In this document: positions 31,688 to 43,651 of the stretch, in pieces
Position numbering within the stretch: the first letter of the stretch is position 1
Layout: the number at the start of each line of letters is the position of its first letter
Origin: Corbicula japonica
Taxonomy: Eukaryota > Mollusca > Bivalvia > Venerida > Cyrenidae
Length of the DNA stretch: 64,000 bases
NCBI GenBank assembly: GCA_038501625.1
Contig: JAZAYU010000087.1
Location: forward strand, 1,604,001 to 1,668,000
Direction of reading: 5' to 3'
Program-made: the position numbers and the translations under genes
The notes under the pieces: model-generated
The model's input: only the letters and a program-made list of their open reading frames with translations
The model's database searches: none
Told to the model about the DNA's origin: nothing

Positions 31688-33937
31688 ATGATCAATTTGC
31701 GCAACGATTTAAATATGCGATTACGGAATCTACTTCTATTGTTTATGCAGTGGTTTCAACCTAGATTCGGATATAAAATATCCGAAGACAACGAAGACTG
31801 CTCTGTAGAAGACAAAATCACGTGGTCATGTAATTTCATCCCCACAACCGTTCCTAAAGGCTTTTCAAAGGTACGAATCGTGGATTTCAAAAGATTTCAT
31901 AAGGATCTGATTGTCGGGAAAGACATATTTTCGGACCCTAGCTGGTTAAATGTGACTTCAGTCGAATTTACAGACATGAATGATTCTAACGTAACTTTCC
32001 AGCCAGATTGTTTTAGTGAACTAGGAGCACTTCGAGAATTGTTTATACATATGGATAATTACTGGTATCGGGAACCTGCCGTGTTTAGTGGATTAACAAT
32101 GCTGCAAAAGTTGGACCTTAGTGGAAGCTCTCGGTTCAAGATGTCTAATTTAATGTCAGAAATTACTTCACAGGACAATTTGCCTAGTTTAAAAGAACTG
32201 AACATAAATGGAATAGGTCAAATTTCTTCAGGGAAACCCGTTAATCTTGGATTTAAATTCTTCCATGCTCTATCGACACGTAACATTACTCATTTAGATA
32301 TATGTAAGTTAACAATTAAACTTAATTTGTCGGCTATTTGTACGGAGTTGGTTTACCTACAGCACGTGAACATGTCATATTCGAACATTATACAAATTTA
32401 CGGATTCAAGGAAGTGAAAACAATACATCTGAAATCAATCGATATAAGCTACGCTAACCTACCAACTAAGGCTTTTCAAACAAACCTACCGTTTCCAGAA
32501 GTACCTTTAACAAATTGGAATAGGGTATTAACTAAACTAAGGCCTAACCAAGAGATACTATTGCAGCCAAGAATTGTAAATGCCACTGGAATATTTACAA
32601 GGGCAAGACCCGAAACAACATATTGGATTCGGAACAGCTCGTTGGAAATCGACATACACAAGAACATTTTCGTTTACACTAATGATCTCGTGTTTCGAAA
32701 GAATGGAATCAAGTATTTAGACTTAAGTTTGCAATGTACGAGTCCGAAATTTGATTCTATCAGGAGACTTGATCTATCAAACAACGGTCTGCAATTTATC
32801 CACCCATCAATCCCTTTATGCTTCTCCAACTTGGAATATGTTAACCTGTCATACAACGAACTTTTCGAAATGATATCTCAGCATTATGAAATAGCGAACA
32901 AACTGATTTCTAATATTCCAAACCTGCGGAGTATTAATTTGTCGAATAACAACCTCAGTTTCATTCCATCCGAAATTTTCAAAGACAGTTCTGGAATTCA
33001 ACATATAGACCTCTCTATGAATAATTTACAACAACTTAATTTTTCACTGCTTGGCTTAAGCAATCTTGAAACTATTAATCTCCGCGATAACAACATACGA
33101 TACTTTGACGAAGCTTCACTTCACAATTTAAATAACTGTTCGGCAAGGAATAATCCAACATTGGTATTAGAAGGAAACCCTTTAGAATGTTCTTCATGTG
33201 ATACAAAGAACTTCATAACCTGGATGCTTGAAACTAAAAGAGTAGCTGTATTTCCTCAGAACATCACCTGCTTAGACGAAAATGGGAGACTTGTGTTTGT
33301 AGACAATGAAACCGTGGAAAATATCCAAAAAATATGCAACAGGCCGATAGTTATATCTATATATATGATAGTTGTTACTACACTAGGAATTGTAGCAGCA
33401 GTAACTGTTATTCAAGTCAAAAGAGTCATAAAAAGACGTAAGATCATAATAAAACTGTCTGAAGGTCAAGGACAGTTTGAATTTGCAGTATTTCTGTCTT
33501 GCAGCAATGAAAACGGAGAATTTGCTGAACATTATTTTCACGGTCCACTGAACACAAGCCTAAAGAGAGTTATAAAGCTGGAGCACGATAGAGAGCGCGA
33601 TCTGGTGTTCGTCAATAACTTAAAGTCTGGACCGTCGTTTAGTGAAGTGTCTAACTACTTACCCAGATTTTCCGTACTGGTTGTTGTTCTTTCTAAAAAG
33701 TGTTGTAAGAATCGAACCTGTGAACATGAATTTACCATCAACCAGGCATTAAAGGAGAATAAACCAGTATTTTTCATGGCGGATAGCTCCATTAACATAC
33801 AGAAGATAGATAAAACTATTCAGAATATATACAAATTCAGTGAAAAGTGCTTTTGGAGAGAAGAAAATAAAGAAGTTTTACCTATACCGTCGTGGGAAAA
33901 TATAGCTAAAGCTATCATAGACAAAATTAATGTGTAA
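31688..33937 (+). CDS. Toll-like receptor type B (B2), intact
   Basis: Single-exon Toll-like receptor of 749 aa from ATG 31688; a second in-frame ATG at 31715 would give 740 aa starting MRLRNLLLLF, a good signal sequence. It is a close paralogue of B1 with many scattered substitutions, and the LRR mid-region (about 32320-32650) is the most changed. Its domains are an N-terminal Cys pair (CSVEDKITWSC), LRRs such as LDLSNNGLQFI and INLSNNNLSFI, the LECSSC C-cap, a TM segment around VVTTLGIVAAVTVI, and a TIR domain from FEFAVFLSCSNENGEF to the end with BB-loop NNLKSGPS. Here even the Pro of the BB-loop Pro-Gly is changed (KSG instead of KPG), which may alter adaptor binding. It is expected at the plasma or endosomal membrane. 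It has no introns. Confidence 0.95.
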   Translation: MINLRNDLNMRLRNLLLLFMQWFQPRFGYKISEDNEDCSVEDKITWSCNFIPTTVPKGFSKVRIVDFKRFHKDLIVGKDIFSDPSWLNVTSVEFTDMNDSNVTFQPDCFSELGALRELFIHMDNYWYREPAVFSGLTMLQKLDLSGSSRFKMSNLMSEITSQDNLPSLKELNINGIGQISSGKPVNLGFKFFHALSTRNITHLDICKLTIKLNLSAICTELVYLQHVNMSYSNIIQIYGFKEVKTIHLKSIDISYANLPTKAFQTNLPFPEVPLTNWNRVLTKLRPNQEILLQPRIVNATGIFTRARPETTYWIRNSSLEIDIHKNIFVYTNDLVFRKNGIKYLDLSLQCTSPKFDSIRRLDLSNNGLQFIHPSIPLCFSNLEYVNLSYNELFEMISQHYEIANKLISNIPNLRSINLSNNNLSFIPSEIFKDSSGIQHIDLSMNNLQQLNFSLLGLSNLETINLRDNNIRYFDEASLHNLNNCSARNNPTLVLEGNPLECSSCDTKNFITWMLETKRVAVFPQNITCLDENGRLVFVDNETVENIQKICNRPIVISIYMIVVTTLGIVAAVTVIQVKRVIKRRKIIIKLSEGQGQFEFAVFLSCSNENGEFAEHYFHGPLNTSLKRVIKLEHDRERDLVFVNNLKSGPSFSEVSNYLPRFSVLVVVLSKKCCKNRTCEHEFTINQALKENKPVFFMADSSINIQKIDKTIQNIYKFSEKCFWREENKEVLPIPSWENIAKAIIDKINV

Positions 33938-34039
33938 TTGAATTTGGAGTTCAGATTCGAACAATAAATAACAAGACTTTAAAAGTTCACACTGCACTGT
34001 AGGCTTTTTGCCAGTGAAATTGAACTATTATTTTATATA

Positions 34040-34057
34040 AATCGGAGCGCGCCGATT
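34040..34057 (+). other. 3' flank hairpin of B2
   Basis: AATCGG pairs with CCGATT around AGCGCG. It is the counterpart of 14903-14922 with a compensatory base-pair change. Confidence 0.5.
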
Positions 34058-34189
34058 ATATTTGTTTTCACTAAGGGAATATAGACATGTGGTGGATAAG
34101 GTCATAAATTGTTTATAATGTTTTGAAAGTAAGACAGCGAAATATGATGGAAGATATCTTGGAAAATAAACGTATAAATAAATTGACAA

Positions 34190-35980
34190 CTCTCCATAAA
34201 GTTATATACCGGAAGTTAGTGTTAATGTTGTTGTTGTTTTATAATATTGATCTTAAAGCGGCATTACTTCAATTTAACCTGCTCTTGTATGAAATATAAC
34301 ATGTATTTGGATAGGCACAAATTTGCAGCATTAGTTCGGGCTAATAAAATTTTAATTTACTAAAATAAATTTGGTATGCGCGACTTAAAGCGAAAGAAGG
34401 ATTTCCGAAACGACACAGAAATCGAGATCGCGCATGAAGTGGTCTCTTCGTCGGTGCTAAATATAGCTCCATTATATATAGCTTCTTAAAAGTTCGACAA
34501 CGACAATTTAACAATATCATTGAAAATCCCGTCTATAAGAAAGAATTCAATCGGACATTTTGTGTTATGTTAGAGAGTTTATATATTGGAGTCTATAAGG
34601 ACAAATGTGATTTTTCAATAGTATATACTTACTTAAGTTGAGGGCTGGGGCTTTAAAATACCAAAACAACCCTGAGTATTAATTATTTCCGTTACTGAAC
34701 TGTCATGTGATGATGAATGTCACATGATGATGGTAAAAAGCATGTGATATACACAGTGAAAACGCTTCTTGTTAAATTACATTATGCATATTGTTAAACG
34801 GGTCATTGTGTATCAGAGAAAATCTATTATTTCACTGAAAAATGAAAAAAAATGGTACAACTGTTTAATGACCTATGACGGTTATTTAGTCATTAAAGAT
34901 AGCTATGCAGAATTACCATTATTTCGGAATTTAAGTTATAACAGTGGAATTCGGTTATTTGAATAGTCCATTTGTCAGGTTCCTTGATTCAATTAACCGG
35001 AGTATTATAGATAAATACAAATTATTTAATAAAGATGGAATAACAATAAAAGTATTTAAGATTTAAAAATATGATATGAGCCTTTGAGAGAAAAAAGCAA
35101 CACCACAAATAAGAAAAAAAACAACAACACAACAGTATAGAATTTCAGGGAATTATTAGATTGAGCTATTTTTCTTTTCTGTTCTAACCTTTCTTAACGT
35201 ATGTAAAATTCAGATATATTTATAACATTTATTTGGGCAAAGTTGTATCGAACTGCATTTTACCGTTAGTGAAGTTTTACCATCTTTATTGGCGCTACCG
35301 ATTAATCAGTATATATTATTATATTACATATTACTCTATATATGTATTATTACATATTACTCTATATATGTTTATATACGTCTATAATTAAAACGTTGAT
35401 TTAACCGAATGCACAAATTGGAGAAAACAGTGCAATGTTTAATCGATTTCATCAATAGGTTCTATTGTTGTTAATTGTTTGCAATAAATTGATTTAAAAG
35501 ATATATAAAATAAAGTAAACTTATTTTTAAGAGATATAACAAAATCGGTTTGTATAAAAATTGATACAATTATGCCCTTTGAGAAGACAGTTATTCGGCA
35601 CTACCACCAGGACTACATAATTACGGTATGCCGCTCAGTTATAGATATTGACATCATGTCTAAACAACGGATGTCGCACCTTTCGTACAATCGGGTTCTC
35701 GTATTTATCACTCTCTTACACTATTGGCTCACTACATTCACCTCTGTTGTAGGCTTGGACTATTTTCAACTACTTTTCTTTAAACTAAAGAAATTTTAGC
35801 TCACGAATTACATTTAAAATTGCATAGGTTTCTTCGGTTTGAAAGGAAGATTTCTGTCATTTGTTTCACCACAAGCAGAGACCTATATATATGTATAATA
35901 TAGGTCTTTGCCACAAGCTTTTAAATTCATAATAATGACTGTATAAAATAAGGCTGTCAAGTTTGGTCAATATTCTTGAC
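34190..35980. other. B-type 3' flank of B2, no gene seen
   Basis: It aligns in patches with 16665-17460 downstream of B1. Short frames (34769-34966, 35572-35799) have no recognisable content. A TATATATGT-rich stretch lies near 35330-35380. Confidence 0.5.
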
Positions 35981-35983
35981 ATC

Positions 35984-36042
35984 GAGCCTTTCGCAGAGAT
36001 GTAAAGTGAGTGTAAGGAACGACAACTCTGCGAAGGAGATTG
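35984..36042 (+). other. 59-bp conserved hairpin element downstream of B2
   Basis: Identical by eye to 17459-17517. The stem is 35987-35998 with 36026-36036. Confidence 0.5.
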
Positions 36043-36301
36043 CGTATTTATAACGACACAGCAGTTGTGCCTAAAATGATCATATTTTAAAAATTATTCA
36101 TGGTTATCAACAACCATATGGAAAATACAGTAAATGATACCAAACTATATCATAAATTTATTTTAAAGCAATAAAACAGAAGAAAATTAATTAATGTTTG
36201 ATAATATTATATGACTCAGGCCGCTGTTTTAAAAATAGAAAAAAAAGTTTTAATAGATCTATCATCATAAAACAATCATCTCAATACGCTCTACACACAT
36301 A

Positions 36302-36792
36302 CACTCAACCAAAGTTCTAATTGGTCATTTTTTGTCCGTAATTGTTTTAGAAAGACACTGAATTCACTGTTTATTTATGATCGTATGCCAATAACAGTCT
36401 TAAACTTAACTTTTAATCTTGTAATAATTGACTTCGGAACAGTTTTGCGAGAGTTATACTTAATTTCGCTAAAATGCATTTCTTGCATAAAAGGTCGCGC
36501 AAACAGAAATGTGCTCGTAATTTCTTGTTTTGTTTTAATAGGACTCCTCATTAGTAGGAAAAACATAAAAACTTATTAATCAACAACATATTTGTTTACA
36601 TGACTGTTCTAATTTTGTAAATGGTGTTGGATTCATTAAAGAAAACAATCAATAAAGATTAAAAAGACATTAGATAATTGATTTCAAGACAAACAGTTCT
36701 TTCCACAACCTCTCTTGACGTAGGGAAAAAACGAAACTAGCATACATTGTAAAGATATACAATTGATGACCAATTAGAACTTTGGTTGAGTG
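36302..36792. mobile_element. 491-bp MITE with 27-bp perfect TIRs and TA target duplication
   Basis: The termini (CACTCAACC...) at 36302-36328 and 36766-36792 are perfect 27-bp inverted repeats, flanked by TA on both sides (36300-36301 and 36793-36794), as for Tc1/mariner-type elements. The paralogous sequence at about 49803-49890 lacks it. A 64-aa open frame inside has no family resemblance. Confidence 0.85.
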
Positions 36793-36989
36793 TATACCAT
36801 TATAAACCTTTTGACCAAAATACGACCTTCACAGGAAACCGGGTTTTATAAGTGATTTCGAAATGTTGAGATTTAGTCATTATATATAATGTTACACACG
36901 AACACCAAACAAACAGGAAGTTGACTTGAAATAAAATAAAGAAGATGACTTGAAATAAATCAAATTCCGGATGAACCGTCTGTAAAACA

Positions 36990-39363
36990 CACGGTGACGA
37001 ATCAGGACGGTGCCTTGTTGTGCGAATTGCGTTTCGTGTTGCCTTGTTGTCCCGTACAACGGTGCCTCGTAAGCTTTTTATCAAAATTGTATGAAACATT
37101 TATTGCAAACTCATCAATTTCTGTTTACCATCGTTACTTTGATTTAGAAGAAAACTGTGACGGAAAATTTTATCGTTTTCTTTACCAGTTTCAAGTTCAA
37201 GAGAAATCAGAATAATATGGATTGTTTCAGAAAAGCTTGTTTTTGTCGATGTGTATTGACACACTTTTATAAAATTTTGTTGTGAGTAAATTATAAGGGA
37301 GATTTTAACGATTTTTAGACACAGGACCCGTCCATTTCATTTCCGATGGTTCAGTATTGTAAAGCAGTCTTGACATCGACACATGAAAACGCCATATTAA
37401 TGTGGAATATCAATTTACAAGTGTTTTAAAAAAATGTTATAAAAGAACGGTCCCTGTTGATACATGGCACCGGTTCCTTATTGTGCGAAAACCGTTTACA
37501 GTATTGTTGTTAAAATGCGCAGACATATGATTAGGATTCTGCTATATTTTGGATTTTGAGGCTGTACTGAATTTCCTTCTGCACATCTTTCCTGTGTTCG
37601 CTTTTAGGCAAAACTGTACATCATTTTACAAAGAAACAGTCCCTCGGTTTCAAGATTCACACTAATAAGTTGAAACTAAAGAAACAGAAAACGTGTGAAC
37701 TACAAAAAGGTGCCATGTGCTTCTTTAGATAAGGACCTTTTAAGCAGCGAATCACATTTCTGAAGTGCGTATTAAGTCAGAACGAGGTTAACTGGTAACT
37801 AGCGATTGGATTAACACATTTCAGGTGCATAAGACGTAATCCGGTTTAAGTCAGTTTGATCGATAATGTGTAAATACAAAAATAAAAAAATACATATAAA
37901 TATCAATTTTGACCATGGAGAAAACTGATACTCCGATTTAAAGGGGAAATTCTTTTTCTTTAAATTTAATTGGAGAACTTCGATCGCCACCGTTGTGTTC
38001 TATGCTGTTCATTCTGAAAGCTGGATAATAATAATAATAATGCCTTGATTTTGATTACTAAAGTAGACCAAATAAACAGCTTAACGCTGTCTTCTATAGA
38101 ATACTGAACTCAAACCGCGTCTCCAGAGGTCTCCCAAAAGTTTAGAATCAATTGTTTGAATTATGTCTCATCTATCACATATAAAAGCACATTTTTTCAC
38201 AATTCGGATAATTTATTTTTCTTATGTTGTCAATAAAATTTAACCAACACTACGAAAAAATAAAGTTCACAACGCCAATCCGCAGTATATGCGCTCAAAC
38301 CAAGTAAAGCATTAGGCAGGATTTAGATTTTATCACTTGTACCAATCCGATGGATGTTATCACCTGTACATGTCCTCTGCTGGATGCGAAATGGGCGAGC
38401 TTATAAAGAAACAACAACAACATAGCCACAGGTTACTGCCTTGTAACCTGCTGGTTCATACATAAATATACAGTAAATGTAATAATCGTGGGCAAATTTA
38501 GCTGAAGTCGTATTTTTATGTGATGCTTATATTGTAAAATGTTCATTATTTGTTGCTAATAAAAATGAAATTTCGCGGTTCAAAGCCTAGAAACTATTTC
38601 AAAGCGATATCAGATCTCATGACACTTTAAGAATAATCGTATTTATGCTTATAATTAAATATGTGTATTACTAAACTGGCCCTTTAATTGGTGTCCGAGC
38701 CGGGCGAGGGGGGAGGGGCACGTACCCCGGGTGCCCCGCTGAATTTGCCCCTGAACTTACTCTTCCATTTAAATATTTGAAAATCAGAATGATTATTTTT
38801 GGCGTTATCTAACCAGATAACAATATATCGAAGGAAAAAGGCGCCGTTGTATTTTAGGCACATAGGCCACCGTTGTCTAAAATCAATGAAACAGCAACTG
38901 CATCAACAGGCGCCGTTTCAGAGGAAAAACAAGCGTTGGTCTTTCTGAATGAATAAACCAGTGTTAAATGCACCAACCACTAATTTTCGCTAACTTCCAG
39001 ACAGAGTACTGACTCAAATTATATCCTAACTTCTCCAAATCATAAAATCTATAACATTAAAAGTAAACATCGACAATTTCGGCGAGACCCAATGCATTTT
39101 GTTAATTAGTGACTATCTGTTTTGTATTTTACAAGATTACCAAGAAATTTATTGACCTGAAATGACAAGTGCAGCAACAATTAACATCGTTGAAGTTCCG
39201 TGACATTGAGATTTTTTCTACTTACATTGTGTAAATGGGAGTTTTTTTGTACCGAAGTTGATCACATCGTGAGATAGGAACGTCGAGGTTCCGTTGTTAG
39301 GAACAACAATGCAACACGAAACGCAATTCGCACAACGAGGCACCGTCCTGATTCGTCACCGTG
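36990..39363. mobile_element. 2.37-kb element with long TIRs and AAACA target duplication
   Basis: The left end CACGGTGACGAATCAGGACG (36990) is repeated inverted at the right end (to 39363). The first 50-odd bp are nearly perfect, and weaker similarity extends to about 90 bp. AAACA flanks both ends (36985-36989 and 39364-39368). No transposase is visible, so it is non-autonomous or decayed. A GC-rich islet at about 38697-38745 stands out from the AT-rich surroundings. Confidence 0.8.
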
Positions 39364-41345
39364 AAACAGCACTTTCTTTTTTTATTGATGACAGTGCAAT
39401 GACGAAATGGGTAATGTAATGCATTTGCTTCTCTGCTCAGCTTCCTCGTCTGTTAACATTTTCCACTCGGATCGCGCTTGAAGCTTGACGGAGATCGCTG
39501 AGTGGATACGATTGAATATTTTCATAACCAAATTAAATTTGGGGAAAGAAAACGCATCCTCTTAAAATAAGATATTAATATACACTTGTATTTACTAATA
39601 AATTATAACTTATTAGTTAAATTGTATTTATCGATCAAAATGCGCATTTAAGATATTTAAAACAGAACACAAAACTGAAAAGATTATTTAAATTACTCAT
39701 ATTGCAAAAATAATAATTATTGATCCCAGAAACTATTTAATATACCGGTATGTATGTGCATTCGGATGATTAAGGAGAATTCCAAATGTCATTCAAAAAG
39801 TTATTTTTATCAGTTAAAGATCGATGAATTTTTATCGGCGTTTATGTTAAATCTGTTAAACTGTCAAATATTATATCATTTAATGGGCTTTTTTATAATT
39901 GATGTTTCAAGAATTTAGGGCCTTTAGAAATGGAAAAATATAGCCGTTTATGTGTATATAGTAAAAATGACATGAAAGTATCCATGCCGATACAGCATTG
40001 TAGCAGAATTTTGAAAAAAAAAAAACACAAAATTAAAGATATATTGTCGATTGATAAATTAAAGGTGATTCATTCGTTGCAACTTTAAATGTTTTTTTTT
40101 TCTCTCAGGAATTGTTGTTAGTGTTTTTATGTTTCGGCGTTCTGAGAAAAAGAAACCTCAAAAAGTTTGTTCAATCTGCTCAGATATTTTATCAGTCAAA
40201 ATGTTAGAAATCGCTTGTGTATGTGTGGTCTAGATGAAAAAGGCTCTTGGATGGCCACCGAAAATGATAAATTCCACAATACTGCAGGTTTGATCAAGCC
40301 TGTCAATAAGCAGTAATGGAATTAATAATAACTATTATTAGGCCCTGGGTTGATCAAAGTTCAATATTCAAGCAAATAAAGATTTCGTGCTCAAAGGCTT
40401 TCAAAGGACGATAACAACACTGGTTGAATGTACGAGGCTACTTTTTACGGAAAAAGAAACTAAACGTGAAATCACACTTTGTTCACAGAATTTAAAAAAA
40501 CAACAACTTTTAGGCCGTGAATTGAAATACGCACCGATGGAATGAACGGCCGCCACGTTCTCACATTATACAGAGAAAGAAGACATACGTGAAATTACAT
40601 TTTGTCCACGAAATTTATTTTCAAATCATATGAATGCCATAGATGGAAATATGAACACACGTGACTTGCTGTTGAAATTTACTGTGCCCAAGATCATAAA
40701 ACGAAATCTGGAGACCAGTCTTAAATCTCAAGCCACTTCAGCCAGTTAGATGCTTGAGATTTGAGACTGATCTCCAATCATAGTTTTATGATTTTGAGCC
40801 CTGTTGTCGGTACATCCTTGATCATGTGACCCATTCTTTAAGCATTTGCAATTCAATCATAAAAATTACTTTCGGGTACGAGCGAACCAACGTTTATTTA
40901 CTGTTGCAACAGGTGGTAGTAAAACATGATACTTGCATGACTTGCACATACGACGGAAGACGTAATTCAATTCACTTGGGGATAACAAACAGGCCAATGA
41001 AAGATGTCCATTAGATTTAAGGAATGTTTCAAAGGCATAAATGGATTAAAATAGAGTATGATAGCCCTTAGTGGTTTATGAGACTGTACGATGTGCTCTG
41101 ACAGATAGATTATACCATAAAAGTAACAAGATTATTTGCTCTGTGATAAACAAACGTTTAAATTGTGTTTATAAAGGGATACTGATAATTAGTTTGAAGT
41201 ATCAATGCATCACTGTTAATAAGTGTCTAGGCTCCATGACAGACAACGAAACACCCACGCGTCTTCGATATTCCTTCAAATTAATGAATCTTACAACAAT
41301 GTTCAGAGTCTGCTATAACAGTATATCCTAACAACAGCTTATCTA
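39364..41345 (+). promoter_or_regulatory. A-type upstream region (A3)
   Basis: It aligns with the upstream regions of A2 and A4. It includes the foldback MITE at 40684-40801 and the conserved block at about 41064-41255. TATAACAG lies about 30 bp before the start codon. No separate gene is supported; the 86-aa frame at 41071-41331 is spurious. Confidence 0.55.
40684..40801. repeat. Foldback MITE, family F (A3 copy)
   Basis: Clear inverted arms: GTGCCCAAGATCATAAAAC on the left and its near-complement ending GAGCCC on the right. Confidence 0.75.
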
Positions 41346-43610
41346 ATGGAATTCAGAAGTAATGTGATATTACGTGTAATTCTGTTGAGTTCTGCTATAG
41401 TTGCATCTGAAGACTATGTTTCAGAGCAATGCACTGAAGAGAACAACGCCACTTGGACATGTAATTATATCCCTAAAACAATACCAGATGGATTTACAAG
41501 CGTTCGAATTGTGGATTTTACGAAACCTGATAAAATTACAATAATCAACAGCGACCTTTTCACCGATTTGAGTTGGAGCAAAACTCTCTCTTTGGAGTTG
41601 ACGGATGTGAGGCCTATTTATCCGGAAAGAGGTGATTGTCACTTCTACTCAAACAGCTTCAGTACACTAAAGCAGTTGCAACAACTAAAGCTACACATGC
41701 TAGATGTTAATTTTACATCAGATGACGTTTTCGGGGGTCTTCCTTTACTTCATACGTTGGATATGAGAGACTCAATCCGCGTCACGTTTACAGAACTTAT
41801 TGCGCTATTTAAAAACTCCACACACTTACCGCGCATGCGCAATCTTTTCCTTTCAAGATTAGAAACAGATGGTCCCAACGACAACACGCATTTAAACTAT
41901 GATTTCTTTAAATCACTAGCACCTAGGAATATAACTAACATAGATTTAAGTGGAATCAAGGTTTCGTATTTAGATTTGTCAGCACTTCTTGAAAAAATGC
42001 CTTTTCTCCAGTGTTTAAATCTCTCGCATTCATCAACGGGAAAAATTAAAATCGACGAAGAAACAGTTCTACATCACCTCCGGCCATTTAAGGCCTTTGA
42101 CATTAGTTACGCGGATTTCCCGCGGAATAGGTTCACGTTTTTACCCGGTAAGATTACATTCAACAACGCCATGGGTAAACTATCGCTTCAAACCAACAAC
42201 TCTTGTGAAATCTATTTCTCATCAGAAACTCTAAATGGTAGTGGGTTAGTCCCTCAGGTCACAACTCTATGGCTACGAAATATTACGTTTGAAATAGACA
42301 TACCGCCAAACACACAAACTAAACACTTAGTTCTAAGACATAACGGACTCAAATACGTCGATGTCGTATGTAAGTGCGAACAATATCCATCGAATTCTTT
42401 TACCTACCTAGATGTGTCACATAATGATATGGAAATGTTGCATCCGAGCATTCTGTCATGCCTTCCGAACCTCGAAACCGTCGATATATCCCATAATGCT
42501 CTTTACAAAATGGCGTCTGACAATAACGAATTGTTCACAAATCTCTTTGAGAAACTCAAATTGCTGCTTGTTGTCGATCTATCTAACAACAATATTAGTT
42601 TTCTTCCTGTTGAACTTTTTACAGTGAATGATAACCTTGAGTACATTTATCTCGCTGACAACAGGCTCGATCAGATCCACTTCCGCTTGGAACATTTACA
42701 TCGGCTAAAATTTCTGGATCTTCGAAATAATAACATACGTTACTTGGACGAACGTTCATTATATATCTTAAACGGAATTCAAACCTCATGTATTGAAGAG
42801 AAACTTAAACCCATTGTTGCACTTGATTTAAATGAATTTGAATGTTCCTCTTGTAAAAGTAAAGGATTCATAAAATGGACATTTGAAGCCACGAATGTCA
42901 AAATCCTTCCAAAAACTCTGAAGTGTACTAATGAAAACGGAAAGATAGTGACAATTGAAAATTCCTTGCTGAACGATTTGCAATGGATCTGCGATAGAAC
43001 AAAAGTAATATTTACAACAAGTTTAACATCAAGTGTGGTTGTGATTTTTATTGTGACGCTGATTGTACTCATTGTAAAACGTAGAAAAAGTATAAAAAGA
43101 CGTCAGAAAAGAGTTGTCGTTCTTGATAAGCTGGAGGAAGGCGAGGGACAATACGAGTTCGCAGTGTTTCTTTCATACAGTAGTAGAGATGACGACTTTG
43201 TTTCAGAACACATTCTGAACCAGCTAAAGGCAAACCTTCAGCTTGTTACTGGAATCGAAAGAAACCTTGTCTGCAGTGGTGATATAAATTTGCGACCTGG
43301 CTTTTCAGTTCATGATGAAACGGCAAGATGTTATGAGCGAGTGTCTGTCGTGCTCGTATTAGTATCAGACAATTTCTTTCAAAGTGTCTACTGTCAGAAT
43401 GAATTTGATCAAGCATATGTTCAGAGAAAACCTGTTATACTTATGTTAAAGGACCACGTGGACGAAAATCTCATGTCACCTTGTATGCTGGCTTTGTACC
43501 GGCGCAACGTAAGAATTCTTTTAAGTGAAGAACATGGACAGTACCAAATAAATCCTTCTTGGGAGGATATATGCAATGCCATTCTGGATAAAATTGAAGT
43601 TACAGCATAA
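41346..43610 (+). CDS. Toll-like receptor type A (A3), intact
   Basis: Single-exon 754-aa Toll-like receptor. Residues 1-21 form a hydrophobic signal peptide. C29 and C39 mark the N-terminal cap (CTEENNATWTC). Leucine-rich repeats follow, for example LDVSHNDMEML, VDLSNNNISFL and LDLRNNNIRYL. The C-cap has C500, C503, C527 and a Cys near 549. The TM segment is about 554-577, followed by KRRKSIKRRQKR. The TIR domain is about 603-754: box 1 YEFAVFLSYSS, BB-loop GDINLRPGFS, αC CQNEF, and PSWEDI near the end. BB-loop Pro and Gly are kept, so adaptor binding looks plausible. The Arg-Asp of the vertebrate RDxxPG motif is not conserved. Single cysteine-cluster type. The ligand is unknown. Confidence 0.96.
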   Translation: MEFRSNVILRVILLSSAIVASEDYVSEQCTEENNATWTCNYIPKTIPDGFTSVRIVDFTKPDKITIINSDLFTDLSWSKTLSLELTDVRPIYPERGDCHFYSNSFSTLKQLQQLKLHMLDVNFTSDDVFGGLPLLHTLDMRDSIRVTFTELIALFKNSTHLPRMRNLFLSRLETDGPNDNTHLNYDFFKSLAPRNITNIDLSGIKVSYLDLSALLEKMPFLQCLNLSHSSTGKIKIDEETVLHHLRPFKAFDISYADFPRNRFTFLPGKITFNNAMGKLSLQTNNSCEIYFSSETLNGSGLVPQVTTLWLRNITFEIDIPPNTQTKHLVLRHNGLKYVDVVCKCEQYPSNSFTYLDVSHNDMEMLHPSILSCLPNLETVDISHNALYKMASDNNELFTNLFEKLKLLLVVDLSNNNISFLPVELFTVNDNLEYIYLADNRLDQIHFRLEHLHRLKFLDLRNNNIRYLDERSLYILNGIQTSCIEEKLKPIVALDLNEFECSSCKSKGFIKWTFEATNVKILPKTLKCTNENGKIVTIENSLLNDLQWICDRTKVIFTTSLTSSVVVIFIVTLIVLIVKRRKSIKRRQKRVVVLDKLEEGEGQYEFAVFLSYSSRDDDFVSEHILNQLKANLQLVTGIERNLVCSGDINLRPGFSVHDETARCYERVSVVLVLVSDNFFQSVYCQNEFDQAYVQRKPVILMLKDHVDENLMSPCMLALYRRNVRILLSEEHGQYQINPSWEDICNAILDKIEVTA

Positions 43611-43651
43611 TCCAATCCATTTCCTATCAAGTAGAATATTTTGACAGTTAA

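Noticed and set aside
41071..41331. 86-aa frame just upstream of A3
   Set aside because: It covers the conserved upstream block. The other A copies break the frame, so conservation there is not coding.
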